The notes beneath the pieces are model-generated. The model was not told the origin of the DNA. It saw nothing but the letters and a program-made list of their open reading frames with translations, and searched no databases. A stretch of 64,000 bases of DNA, from the NCBI GenBank assembly GCA_903813345.2, contig CAIIXF020000010.1:14139181-14203180 (forward strand), in the 5' to 3' direction. Made by a program: the position numbers and the translations under genes. Of this stretch, positions 19,370 through 29,454 are shown piece after piece. The stretch's first letter is position 1. The number at the start of each line of letters is the position of its first letter. Source of the stretch: Owenia fusiformis. Lineage: Eukaryota; Annelida; Polychaeta; Sabellida; Oweniidae.

Positions 19370-22270
19370 TATAGAATACTAGCTCTGGTCAATGCTAAAT
19401 ATAGAATACTGATCTCGGGAAATGCGAGATTTGATAAACGTGACCGGAAATAGATAATAGAGCTTGTATTCTAAAGATTATAACTAAAATTAAGTAAAGG
19501 GTACAGGAAGTCAGTTTCTCAAGATGAGAGAGTCAGGGTAAAGCTACACACCAGATTTATACGGATTAAATAAATGTGCAACAACAATAATGTGCTAAAA
19601 CAACAACTAGGCCTATCAAGCCTGAAGATACTTACTATAAGATGGTAATGTATATCTATAATTAATTTTATTCGATTAAACTTTATATGAATAAATATGT
19701 AATGTGCATGCAATCAAATGCCTTTCAGTTATCTATGAATAACTGCTCAGATTGATTATTATAATATTTATAATTTAATACAAACAAGAATTCTATAGTC
19801 TATCACGTGTTTCAAATGGATACTTTCTATACTACTGATGTAGGACATACACTATAGTACATGAGGTCAACTTAAACTCAAAATAGTAAGCTTTCTAACT
19901 GTATTGTCTTTTACGCCCTCTATAAATGCCAGAAAGTATTAAATGCCTTGTCACTTCGAATAAAGCTAAAAGCCTAACAGGTCTCGATAATGCCCACAAC
20001 CAGCAAACTTGATTTATTCTAAACCTAAAGTGCGAAAGGATTGTTCCCAACAAAACTCCAAACAATAAGGGTAATTAAACTCTAGGGATCTAAACCTTAT
20101 GTTACTAACAACAATTCCCTGCTCCGCCCCTCAGGTTACATTTCATAAATTCCTTTTTGAACACCCTAAGACCTCCGAATCCAAAACAAATGGTTTCCAG
20201 ATCCTTAAATGACAACTATAACTGTTTTCACCTCGAATTTAGAAACCTGATTCTCATATATTATAGTTCTTATAAAACAATCCCTAAGTGATAATAAAAA
20301 CTCTCAACAAGTACAAAGAGACATGCCTCATAAATTTCACAATGGCAAATATGAGCTGTAAACTAGCCTGACTAAGGAAAACAAATACCCTTTACTAATG
20401 TCGGGCCTACGCACTTATTTTGATATAATGTTCTCGGGTTGTAAACTGCTGATACGATTATCCCGTTAAAGTGATAGCTCAATTACAAATAAACCGCAAC
20501 ACTCAAAAGTTATCGGCTAATTAGACAATTAACTCTCTTTCTTGAACTCTTTCAAAGTAATTACTTGCTTTTTCACTCTAGGGGCTACACGTAAATTGTA
20601 AACAATTATGGATTTTGACAGCGGGATGATTATTTCTCTACCACACCAAGTGATCTCTGACTGAACTAAATAGACAATGGAAATATTCATCCAAAGCAGA
20701 TATAAATAACTATTTAATATTCCGATATTTACGTTCAAAGCTTCCTTATATTTTCTACTATTTCTTCCGAACCTCAAATGTTCGAACTAAACGGTCAACA
20801 GAAAATGAATAAGAAATCGATGACAATCAATCAGCCCTAACTTTCCGATATAAAGTACAAACGAGAGAAATCAATTCAGGTTAATCATTCGATCGCCAAT
20901 CAAATTCCCCGAGTAATCAACCAATTCTAATCATAAACTAATTGTAATTTCTCTCTTTCTATCTCTTAATCAAACCTCTGCCATCCAAATGACCTATGTT
21001 CGAATCTAGATAGACTACAGAAATCCTATTCAAAGATACCAATTAAATTGAATTTCTCTTTTCTATTCCTTCCAAATCTTTACCGTTCAGACGGTCTATT
21101 ATTTGAACTCAAATAGACTATAGAAATCTTATTGCAAGTTATTAATCAAAATATTGAATCCAATTTCTCTTTTCTATTCTTTCCAAACCTTACTGTTCGA
21201 ACTTAATAGACTATAGAAATCTTACTCAAAGATTAATAAATTAAATCTCTCTTCTATTCTTTCCAAACCTTATTGTTTGAACTTAATAGACTATAGAAAT
21301 CTTCTTCAAAGATATTCATTGAATTAAATGTTATTAAATGTTGGCTGATTATGATTTTATATTTCAATTATCTCTTGAAACTATGATCTGGCGATTTAAT
21401 AATCAATTTGTACTTACAAACATTCTCATTGGTGTAGATGACATCTTCTCAGTAATCAGTGTTTGTGTTCCTCAAACGTATATTTTTATATTATAACAAA
21501 CTCGCATGTAGTCAGCTCGATGGAGAACTACGGAAGGCCGGAAAATAATTTGTCGCTAAGATATTTCTCTGTATGCTGGGTTCCGGGCCGGTAGGTGTCA
21601 AAACTGTTACAACAAAGCAGGTACGAAGAGCATTTTATACTAAACGCTCAAAGACCGGTATTTTAAAAGATTCCACCTAGGAATGCATGATATTGCATTT
21701 CTAATAGATATTTGAAAGAAATTCTTGCCAGGATTGCACAAGGTTACATATTTTAGAGGAATTTTTAAAGGTTTTTAGGGTCCCAGTGAATGCCGGGTAA
21801 GCACATTCCTACCAGGAATCCAGGCTTCAAGGCAACATACGGATCCCCTCATTGCCCTGCTGCAACGGAGAAACGGGGAATCCCCGAAATTCCTGTGAGG
21901 TATTTTTCTAAATTCCACTACAATTTCTGCAACCGAAGGCATTCTCAAGGCTTAAACACTGATTCACAAGATATAATTTATGAGGAACTTTACACCACAG
22001 AGCCAGGAACCCACTATCACTATCAGCTGATTACCGGAGTGAAGTTTCATGATCAAGGTCCGCATTCACTAAAGCCAGGCAAAACAACAACAAAACAATT
22101 CACTACCCAGAAAAGTTCCCATTAACTCCCAATGCACTTAGATTATTCCACAAAATACAACAAGCAATTTATACTTTCCAAAACCACAGACCATTAAGGG
22201 ATTTTAAAACCATACTGCATTTTCCCTATTTTGCCCTTTGTGCTTTAATAGGTAGAGTCGGTCTCTACAC
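19370..22270 (-). repeat. Beta LTR, right (5') copy
   Basis: 2901 bases, TATAGAATACTAG to GGTCTCTACA; empty site of the 8301-9375 insertion near 19662. Followed by target duplication CAAT at 22271-22274. Confidence 0.92.
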
Positions 22271-22274
22271 AATA

Positions 22275-24013
22275 ACCCGGAAGTGAATTATAGAAATATA
22301 GGCAGCGTAAGCCAGAACAAAGGGAAATTGGACTAGTACTTCATAAGAAATTACTAATGAGGTAAGTGATGAATCGGTGTCAGGAATATGATAGAATGAT
22401 AGGTCTAGTGTAAAAAGGGTGAAGTTACAAGGTGAAATATAAACCTACACAAATACAACACAGCAAGCTAAAAAGAATAAAGGATTAGGTACTTTAAATA
22501 TCACCACACCAACTACCAACTAATAGTAAATCACACAAGAAATATATTCATTCAATAAAGTCTATTCTATTATACTTGCGTTTTATGTCACAACTGAAAT
22601 ATATATGTACAATGCGAATAAATAGTATTTAAATTATATAGATTATAATTTACATAAATGCTTAATGTCTTTAAATCTATTAGAATGAAATTAAACTCAA
22701 TAACGCTGAAATCTGCAGTCTGATAAAATGTCTTCAAAATTATGACCGGGATACTACTTCAAATCAGAAGAGAATTGCCAACAACGATCTTGTAATAAAG
22801 TTGAATTTTATGCCCTCTATAAATTCAGTCGGGAACTAATAGCATGAAAAGTGACGTCAGATATGCGTTAAAAGCCCGAACGAGATTTTGATAAATGGGA
22901 AAGAGCTGTGAACTTTCAACCGTCAAAGACTAAGGGTGTTATTTTAAACACCAGAGGTGCGAACTCAATGGAATGTGCCCGTAAGGACTTCTTTCAATTA
23001 CAATCAAGTTCAAGTTAAAAGCTGTCTAGGATACAATAATCCACAAAGATGCTCAAGTTTTAATGAATGAATCTAGACTTCAAAAGTGACGTATGTGATC
23101 ACGTGACTAAGTCGTCTGCTTTCCCCAAAGTTATGATTTAATTTGACCAATAATTCCCTTAATTGATAACGTGAATCTCTATTCTGTACTATCTTGAACC
23201 TTCCCAGCATATGGGCTTATCGGGACAAACTCCCAATCTTGTTCAACTGTTACAGACTGCAGATAACACCGTTAGAAAATATGTGCGGGAAAAATGAAAG
23301 TTTTGAAATGTTTTCTCAAAGTTCAATTATCGATCAATGTTACTGTCTTAAATCTCTTCACTCCCTAATGGAATGCTATAGATTTCTATACAGTACTGAA
23401 AATTAACTTACCCAAACGCCGATGCCTCTACGTGTGTCAAACGCGACGTCCATGTGACAAATATTCTCTGAAGCTTTAAGCCTATCGTCAAAGCAAATCT
23501 GAGCTAGCCGAAAGTTAGTCTTAGCGAATGCGTTTAGCAGATGATAGATCTCGATCTCAGCTGTGCAGGAATTGTTACATTGTATCCGCAAAATGCACTT
23601 GTTTATATAGCAACAAATGGACATACGCAATTTCGGGGACGACGTAGGCAGAAATATATGTAATGTTACTAAAAATGGGATATTACCAAAATTTTTAGGG
23701 CTACGTAGGGTAGCAAGAAGGGCAAAAAGAGCAGCTTATTGGACAAGAATTATGAGGAAGGGACTAAAAAATGATGTCACTTTGAAAAGTGACGCGTAGT
23801 TGAGACTGCAAATTCAGCGTTTTACAATGATAAATAGGTTTTTTCTATAAATATACTGCCTCTGATACGATGATTCTGGCATACGTATTGCAATAATATA
23901 ATGATCATGTTAAAGGGACATGATGTGGTTAAATGCTGATTATAGATATTAAAGGAGCACACACTGGTTAAATATGATATTATGAATAGCTATATACAGG
24001 GTGGGTCTCTACA
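22275..24013 (-). repeat. Gamma LTR (3' LTR of element 2), split by beta
   Basis: Continues from 7991-8008 after the nested beta element, ending AGGGTGGGTCTCTACA. Carries TGACGTCA at 22852-22859, TGACGT at 23087-23092 and the inverted pair GTCACTTTGAAAAGTGAC at 23776-23793, all repeated in other gamma LTRs. It matches 34047-35589 far better than element 2's own 5' LTR. Confidence 0.85.
22852..22859. promoter_or_regulatory. CRE-like palindrome in gamma LTR
   Basis: TGACGTCA, the CREB/ATF consensus. Kept at the equivalent place in gamma LTRs at 32978, 34455, about 49728 and 57181. Confidence 0.6.
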
Positions 24014-24052
24014 ACTACCCCCTTCTTAAAAAATTCAGGTTTGTCCTCAAAC
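24014..24052 (-). other. Gamma polypurine tract and hairpin
   Basis: ACTACCCCCTTCTTAAA on the plus strand after the LTR, then GTTTG-tcct-CAAAC at 24039-24052. Same pair at 43140-43178 and 58329-58368, and with a weakened stem at 35590-35628. Confidence 0.75.
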
Positions 24053-24134
24053 ACAGAAACAAGCTAATTAAACTAGCTTCACTATTGTATTGCCAAATAT
24101 TTACAAGAAAATCACTCAAAAGTCTATAGAGTTC

Positions 24135-24731
24135 TTAATTACAAAGGTCCAACAGTGCATCAATATCATGATCGTCTAACGACACGTCAGGCCCTGTCAG
24201 GGCGGCAATGTCCTCATCAGCAATGCTGGACCACCACGGATCAACATCCTCCGCCACGAGTCCTCGAGCAGCGGGCGCGTCATCTACTGAAGGGCAGAGG
24301 GATGTTGAAGGTTTGGGCGATGAGGTGACCAATGGCTCCTCCCTTGCGCTCTCCATTTCCTCCTTCCGGGGACGCACGACGGCTTGGAGCTGGGGCGTCG
24401 AGATCGACGCGGGATCGACCCCCAGCTCCTGCCCCGTGCCATCCCCCCTTCCAAGCTCGCGTCCTCTCCTCCTTTTCTGGGGCGGCTCCCCGGCAGCAGC
24501 CTGCTGACCCCCACCGGAGGAGGTGGAATGGCGCTTCCGGTGGAGGGTCAGCCTCTCCACTTCTGCTGGCGTGAAGCGAGCGTCACATTCACCTACTCCG
24601 CACGGCACCGACTTCACGTGACAACATTCCCTATGCGTCTCCCATTCTTCAGAACTCACATATTGTTTAAGACAGCGGTAAGGCCGCCCAGCCGGCCATC
24701 CCTTGGGTGGCTCACCGCCCATCTGGCACAC
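24135..24731 (-). CDS. ORF3, gamma element 2: zinc-finger-like protein with acidic C-terminus
   Basis: Best-preserved gamma copy, 198 codons counted from the acceptor; first ATG is codon 4 (VCQ-MGGEPPKGW). Residues 18-40: YRCLKQY with H-x4-H. Residues about 43-67: CGVGEC and HRKRH, a C-x4-C ... H-x3-H zinc-finger-like pair. Residues 80-95: basic KRRRGREL, a likely nuclear signal. Then GVDPASIS, a variable Ser/Pro linker, and a strongly acidic end (DIAALTGPDVSLDDHDIDALL) resembling acidic activation domains. It lies between pol and the polypurine tract, where retroviruses carry env or accessory genes; there is no signal peptide or membrane segment, so it is not an envelope. I recognise no named family. 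A self-activating transcription factor is the inferred role. Confidence 0.8.
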   Translation of the reverse strand: MCQMGGEPPKGWPAGRPYRCLKQYVSSEEWETHRECCHVKSVPCGVGECDARFTPAEVERLTLHRKRHSTSSGGGQQAAAGEPPQKRRRGRELGRGDGTGQELGVDPASISTPQLQAVVRPRKEEMESAREEPLVTSSPKPSTSLCPSVDDAPAARGLVAEDVDPWWSSIADEDIAALTGPDVSLDDHDIDALLDLCN

Positions 24732-25080
24732 CTAAAATAAAATAAAACTCTTACCCTCTTTACCCTACTAGAAAGGTTTTAAGTATTTTTATACAAACCT
24801 CCCCTAGGGTCTTAAGGTACTAGTTTTCTTGATATTTAATTAATACATATATACTTGACCATATTGAATTAGAATGAACATCTTCTCATCCCTTTTTCAA
24901 TCTATTCAAGTCTTTACAGTAAAAGTTAATCCTCTACGATGAAAAAGGGCTAAAAGAAAGTTTATAAGAATGGGTACAAGCCATAAGCACAAGTCAAATC
25001 ACAATTAAGATAATCGTTAAAGTAATATAGGATAAATGTACATGATAAGAATATTAAGGCACTTGACTCGACTTATGAAA
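24732..25080 (-). other. Conserved pre-ORF3 block with splice acceptor
   Basis: On the element strand the block ends ...GGGTAAGAGTTTTATTTTATTTTAG and ORF3 begins at the next base. Pyrimidine/T-rich tract plus AG is a good 3' splice site. The preceding stretch (GAGGTTCGTATAAAAATACT and neighbours) is shared with alpha (about 5650-5880), gamma copies (36303-36660, 43858-44215) and delta (48296-48530), far better than noncoding DNA of these ages would require. Probably an intron 3' end of a spliced message. Confidence 0.65.
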
Positions 25081-25106
25081 TCTGAAGTGAGACTACTCTA
25101 TACATA

Positions 25107-25750
25107 GATCACGGTGGACGTTCGCCATTCGCCAATTGCGAATTTTCGAAAGAGGTGGCGAAAAATATGTAAAGGTATTTCGCAGTTATGGCGAATTAGA
25201 GGTGTCACGGTTTCCCGATATTGGACCGAATTTCGGTCCAGATGCTTCGGTTCGGGACATGGGACAGAAAGGGTTAATATCGGTACCTAGATTCCTTCCC
25301 TAAAATGCATAAAAACGTCTATAAATAGCGAGGAACACCTCTGATTTCGTTCTGAAAAATTAAGTATTTTCACTTACCTCGTACCTAGATTACACGTCTT
25401 TGCATTGAAAAGTTAAAAGTTAAATTCAGCAATGATATTAATTTAGTTATGATAACATCACTTACAAGTATTTATTACAGGTCGTGTAGTCCATTGTTGC
25501 TTGATTTATAGCAAAAACGTTGATTTGTGCCGGTTGATGGCCTTGCGCCTTTTTTAATAGATCTCATACCTTAGATGCTTATCGTTTCAGAAAAAATCCC
25601 AGAAAACCTAACATATTCTACCATACCGTGCGCCTATCCATTTAGCAATTCAATAGTAAACTTTTTCTTGAAAAAATAAATCTTCAGGTTTGTTGAATTT
25701 CCTAGCAGAAATTGCCCGCTCCCCCCCTCCGTCCCATATTCACGATCACC
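25107..25750. other. Unrelated sequence replacing the integrase C-terminus
   Basis: Element 2 matches its relatives up to 25106 (CTACTCTATA) and again from about 25751 (CAGTAGTAGCATGAAC). The roughly 570 bases of integrase tail expected between are replaced by 640 bases of unrelated DNA. It contains a short AGAGGTGT ... ACACCTCT inverted pair (about 25199-25338) but no gene. Confidence 0.7.
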
Positions 25751-27261
25751 GGGTGTGAGCCAGTAGTAGCATGAACAGCACTGTTGTAAGCAGAAACAAC
25801 AAAGGGGAGACATCGGTCCCAGTCCCTCTGATCGGATGCAACAATTTTAGACAACATAGCCTCCACAGTCCTGTTTGATCTTTCTACCATACCATCAGAC
25901 TGTGGATGATATGGAGTCGTTCTTGTCTTACTCATGCGGAACATTTCACATAATTCTTTAAATAGTTTTGATTCAAACTGGGCTCCTTGGTCGGAATGAA
26001 TTTGAAGAGGTGACCTGTAAATGCAAATGAAATGATGCAGCAAAGCTTCTGCCACCGTGGCAGCTTCTTGATTAGGGACGGGAACCAATGCCAGGACCTT
26101 TGTGAAATAATCTTCAATTGATACCACATACTTGTTCCCCAATAGACTTTCGGGCAAAACTCCCAAAATATCAATGGCTATTCTCTCAAGAGGGGCACCC
26201 ACATTGTATTGTTTCATCGGTGTTCGATGTTTCTTATTGGGTGGATTTCTCCTCTGACACAACAGGCAACCCGCTACCCATCTGGCAAGGTCAGACTTGA
26301 AACCAACCCAATAGTATTTGGCCCTCAAACGATCAAGATATTTATTGACCCCAAAATGCCCACTCTCAAGAGCCCCATGAGTCATTTCTAAAATGGTTCG
26401 GCGCATATTTTCAGGCACCACGATTTGCCAGCTTACGATCCCAGTATCAGTATCTACCCATTTTCGATAAATAACTCCCTGTTCCAATTTGAACCTGTCC
26501 CACTGAGACAAGTAATGTTTAAAAGTAGGTGATTTGTCTGATACGTCCGCCCAGTCAGGTCGGTTCCCCACTTTAAGCCAATTGTTGATGGTTGAAAGAC
26601 ATGGATCCTGAGCCAAGGCCTCTTCATACTCTTTGAGAGATATTCCCGGTGCCCAAGTGCACCCTGAAACAGGAAGATTCCTCAATTTGGGAGTATGAAC
26701 AAGCTCTGGCCCTAAGTTTGAGTCAAAGGTCATGTCAAAACTTCTAAGAAGCAAGTTAGCCTTAGGATCAGTCAAGGCTTCCTCCTTCCCAGGAACTCTA
26801 CCCAGTTTCTCTTGTCTTTCGCAATATGCACAGCCAGTACAGGGACGTCTAGACATTCCGTCGGCGTTCAGATGTTTTGTACCAGGTCGATGTTCAATTT
26901 TGAAGTCATATTGTCCCAATAACTCTAACCACCGGGCAATCTGTCCTTCAGGATGTTTAAACCTCAACAACCAAGCCAAAGAGCCATGATCTGTTCTGAC
27001 TTTGAAACGACTGCCGTAAAGGTAATGGTGAAACACTTTAACAGCCCTCACTATAGCCAACAATTCCAATCTAGTGACACAATAGTTGCGCTCAGGTTTG
27101 GACAATGATTTGCTATAATGACTGACAACTTTCATCTCACCATCAACTTCCTGTTGTAACACAGCACCAACCTGACAGGCAGAAGCATCAGTATCCAAGA
27201 TAAATTCTTTGGACTTATCTGGGTAAGCCAACAATGCAGAACTCAAATAAAGTCTCTTCAA
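25751..27261 (-). pseudogene. pol: RNase H and truncated integrase, gamma element 2
   Basis: RNase H is complete here: DTDASACQVGAVL, ELLAIVRAV, RTDHGSLAWLL, then HRPGTKHLNADGMSRRPC. Integrase has the zinc region with the normal second His (ALESGHFGVNK ... CLLCQRR), first D (ERIAIDILG), second D (IHSDQGAQFES), and E (SDGMVERSNRT). It is lost after AYNSAVHATTG, where foreign sequence begins. It is out of frame with the RT part to its right. Confidence 0.9.
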
Positions 27262-28132
27262 TTCTTCAAAGGCAAATTGACAATCCCCTGACCAGACAAA
27301 CGGAACACCTTTTCAGTAAGTTTGAACAAGGGTCTGGCCAGTCCTGAAAAACCTGGAATGAACTTCCGATAATAAGAACAGTAACCCACAAAAGACTGGA
27401 TTTGTTTCACAGTACGAGGAACAGCCCAATTCACAATCGCCTCAGTTTTATTTGGATCGATTTTTACTCCATCTTCAGACACAACATGACCCAAACAGGA
27501 TACTTCTTTTTGAAACAACTTACACTTTTTCGGAGACAATTTCAATCCAGAACTTCTCAATTTTCAAAGACTTTCAACATCCTGGCTAAACACAATTATA
27601 TCGTCGAGATAGACTAAACACATCTCCGGAGACAAACCAGCAAACACACATTCCATAAGCCTTTGAAAGGTGGCTGGGGCATTAGCCAGACCAAACGCCA
27701 TTACATTAAATTCATACAAACCACGTTTAGTGCAGAAAGCGGTCTTCTCGGCGTCAGCATCGTCCATAGTTATCTGCCAAAACCCACTAGCCAAATCAAG
27801 TACGGTGAAGTAGTTAGAACCACACAAAGAGTCTAAAGTATCGTCAATTCTAGGCAGAGGAAATGCGTCCTTGATGGTGACGTCATTAAGTTGTCTGAAA
27901 TCTATACAGTACCTATAGCTACCATCCTTCTTTGGCACCATCACAACAGGTGAGGCCCAAGGACTTTTGGACTTTTGGATGGCTTAACTATGTCATGTTC
28001 AATCATTTCGTCCAAAGCTTTGTCATATTCAGTCTGTTTAGACAAAGGCACACGTCTAACAGGTTGTTTGATGGGTCGGGCATTCCCGGTATCAATTTTA
28101 TGCCTTATGATTTCTGTCTTTCCCAGGTCAAA
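27258..28132 (-). pseudogene. pol: Reverse transcriptase remnant, gamma element 2
   Basis: RT in pieces: fingers/palm frame 27564-27944 with VYLDDIIVF, thumb frame 27258-27560. Breaks seen by comparison with element 1: a short deletion near 27560-27565, a frame change near 27270-27290, and a disrupted stretch at about 27955-27985. Dead polymerase. Confidence 0.88.
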
Positions 28133-29454
28133 TTAGGATTTTGCAAAAACATCTTGATCTTGTAACAGAAAATTCTTAACTCTAGTACAGTCGCGATCAG
28201 ACAAACTTTCTGTTGAATCGTCAATCAGATGTCGTAAATAGTCGGGTATAACTTCGTCCGTCTTTTCTGGAGATTGGTATTCAATGTCACCAGCTGTAAT
28301 GTTATTTCCAGTCACCCGTTCAAACCTTGCTACACCATCGTCATGCGAGCAGTGGGCGTGACCTGGATAATCAATCATCCTAGCGGTATAGGGCTGCCCG
28401 AGGTGCAAGTGAGGTGCGTCATTTAGGGACTTTTCAACCTCACTCCGCGGCACCTTGTCAGCTACAGCAGTGCAAGAGGTCAGACCTGAACATAGTCTCG
28501 GATCACTATTAGCACGCAAGTGATCCTCAGCCCCTGAATGATCGTCATCATCGCGTCGAGGCTCCTCGGATACGTTAGGTAAAATGTCAGGTCGTAGTCT
28601 GGCACGGTTGCCCTTCACCTCCTGAGTAACGTTTTCCATTGATCTACCAATCTCCCCAAAAGTACCACCTTCAACGTCAATTTTTTCCCCACAAGAAGCA
28701 ACAAGATTCCCCATATCGAATAGTGGTTCCCCAGTTGCTACTGCAGTATTCTTGTAAAGGAACATGGGTTCTAAACTAAGATTAGCCAATCTAATTGGAA
28801 TGAAAGGTTGACTAGGGTCAACAAGGGATTTGGCAACAATCAGGGGCGGAAATTTTTCTCTATCTGCCAAATTCCAATTCATTTCAATTAACAGAGGTGT
28901 ATCACCCAAGTGTTGACATTGTACTTTTCCGGGAACAATCATTTCTGTCATGGGAGGCACTCTGACAGTATCTTGCATCAAAATTTGGCACTTGGTAGAC
29001 AAATCAGTCTCTAATATACAATCAAAATCTTTGCCATGCATAGTCAACAGTGCGTCCCCGACATTAAGGATTGCCTTTTGATTCTTTAGAAAATCGTAGC
29101 CTAACATAGCCGGAGTGGTGATGTCGGCCACTAATAATGTTTGAACCACCCGTATACCCTGACCTAAATAAAATCCACATTCAATTCTACCATGACACTT
29201 TACTTTGTTACCATTTGCCACGGATATATTCAAATTGCTTGTTTTACATTGTTCAAACACTCCTAATAATTTGCTAGTTTCAGTCGACAAAATGCTCACA
29301 TTTGCACCAGTATCAATTAATGCGGGGACAGTAATTTCCCCAAAGTTCAATTGCAAATATAAGCCATTATATCGACTATCGGTCAAATGATTAAATACGT
29401 AGGGTCTTTTGGAATCATCAGTCGAAGTCTGACCCTGTGACTCGACTATTGGCC
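28133..29454 (-). pseudogene. pol: Protease region, gamma element 2
   Basis: Open from the frameshift site to a premature stop at 28133, just where element 1 reads through into RT (FAKS-stop against FAKTKYDLG). Aspartic protease PALIDTGANVSIL near the start (29340-29290). The downstream linker is shared with beta: LETDLSTKCQILMQ, PPMTEMIVPGKVQC, HLGDTPLLIE. Confidence 0.88.

Larger units (their letters stand above)
8009..22270 (-). mobile_element. Full-length beta Ty3/Gypsy-like element (element 1)
   Basis: LTR (8009-11997) - polypurine tract - ORF3 - integrase - RT/protease - gag - primer site - LTR (19370-22270), on the minus strand. It is flanked by CAAT at 8005-8008 and 22271-22274, splitting a gamma LTR. 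The LTRs differ by scattered substitutions and a 24-base gap, so the insertion is fairly recent. Gag is intact. Pol lacks RNase H, so this copy cannot complete reverse transcription on its own. Confidence 0.92.

Noticed and set aside
24135-24731. Envelope gene (endogenous-retrovirus-like) in the third-ORF slot
   Set aside because: No signal peptide, no hydrophobic membrane segment, too short; Cys/His and acidic composition points elsewhere.
25199-25340. Small hAT-like element with AGAGGTGT ends
   Set aside because: Only eight bases pair and no target duplication is visible; could be chance.
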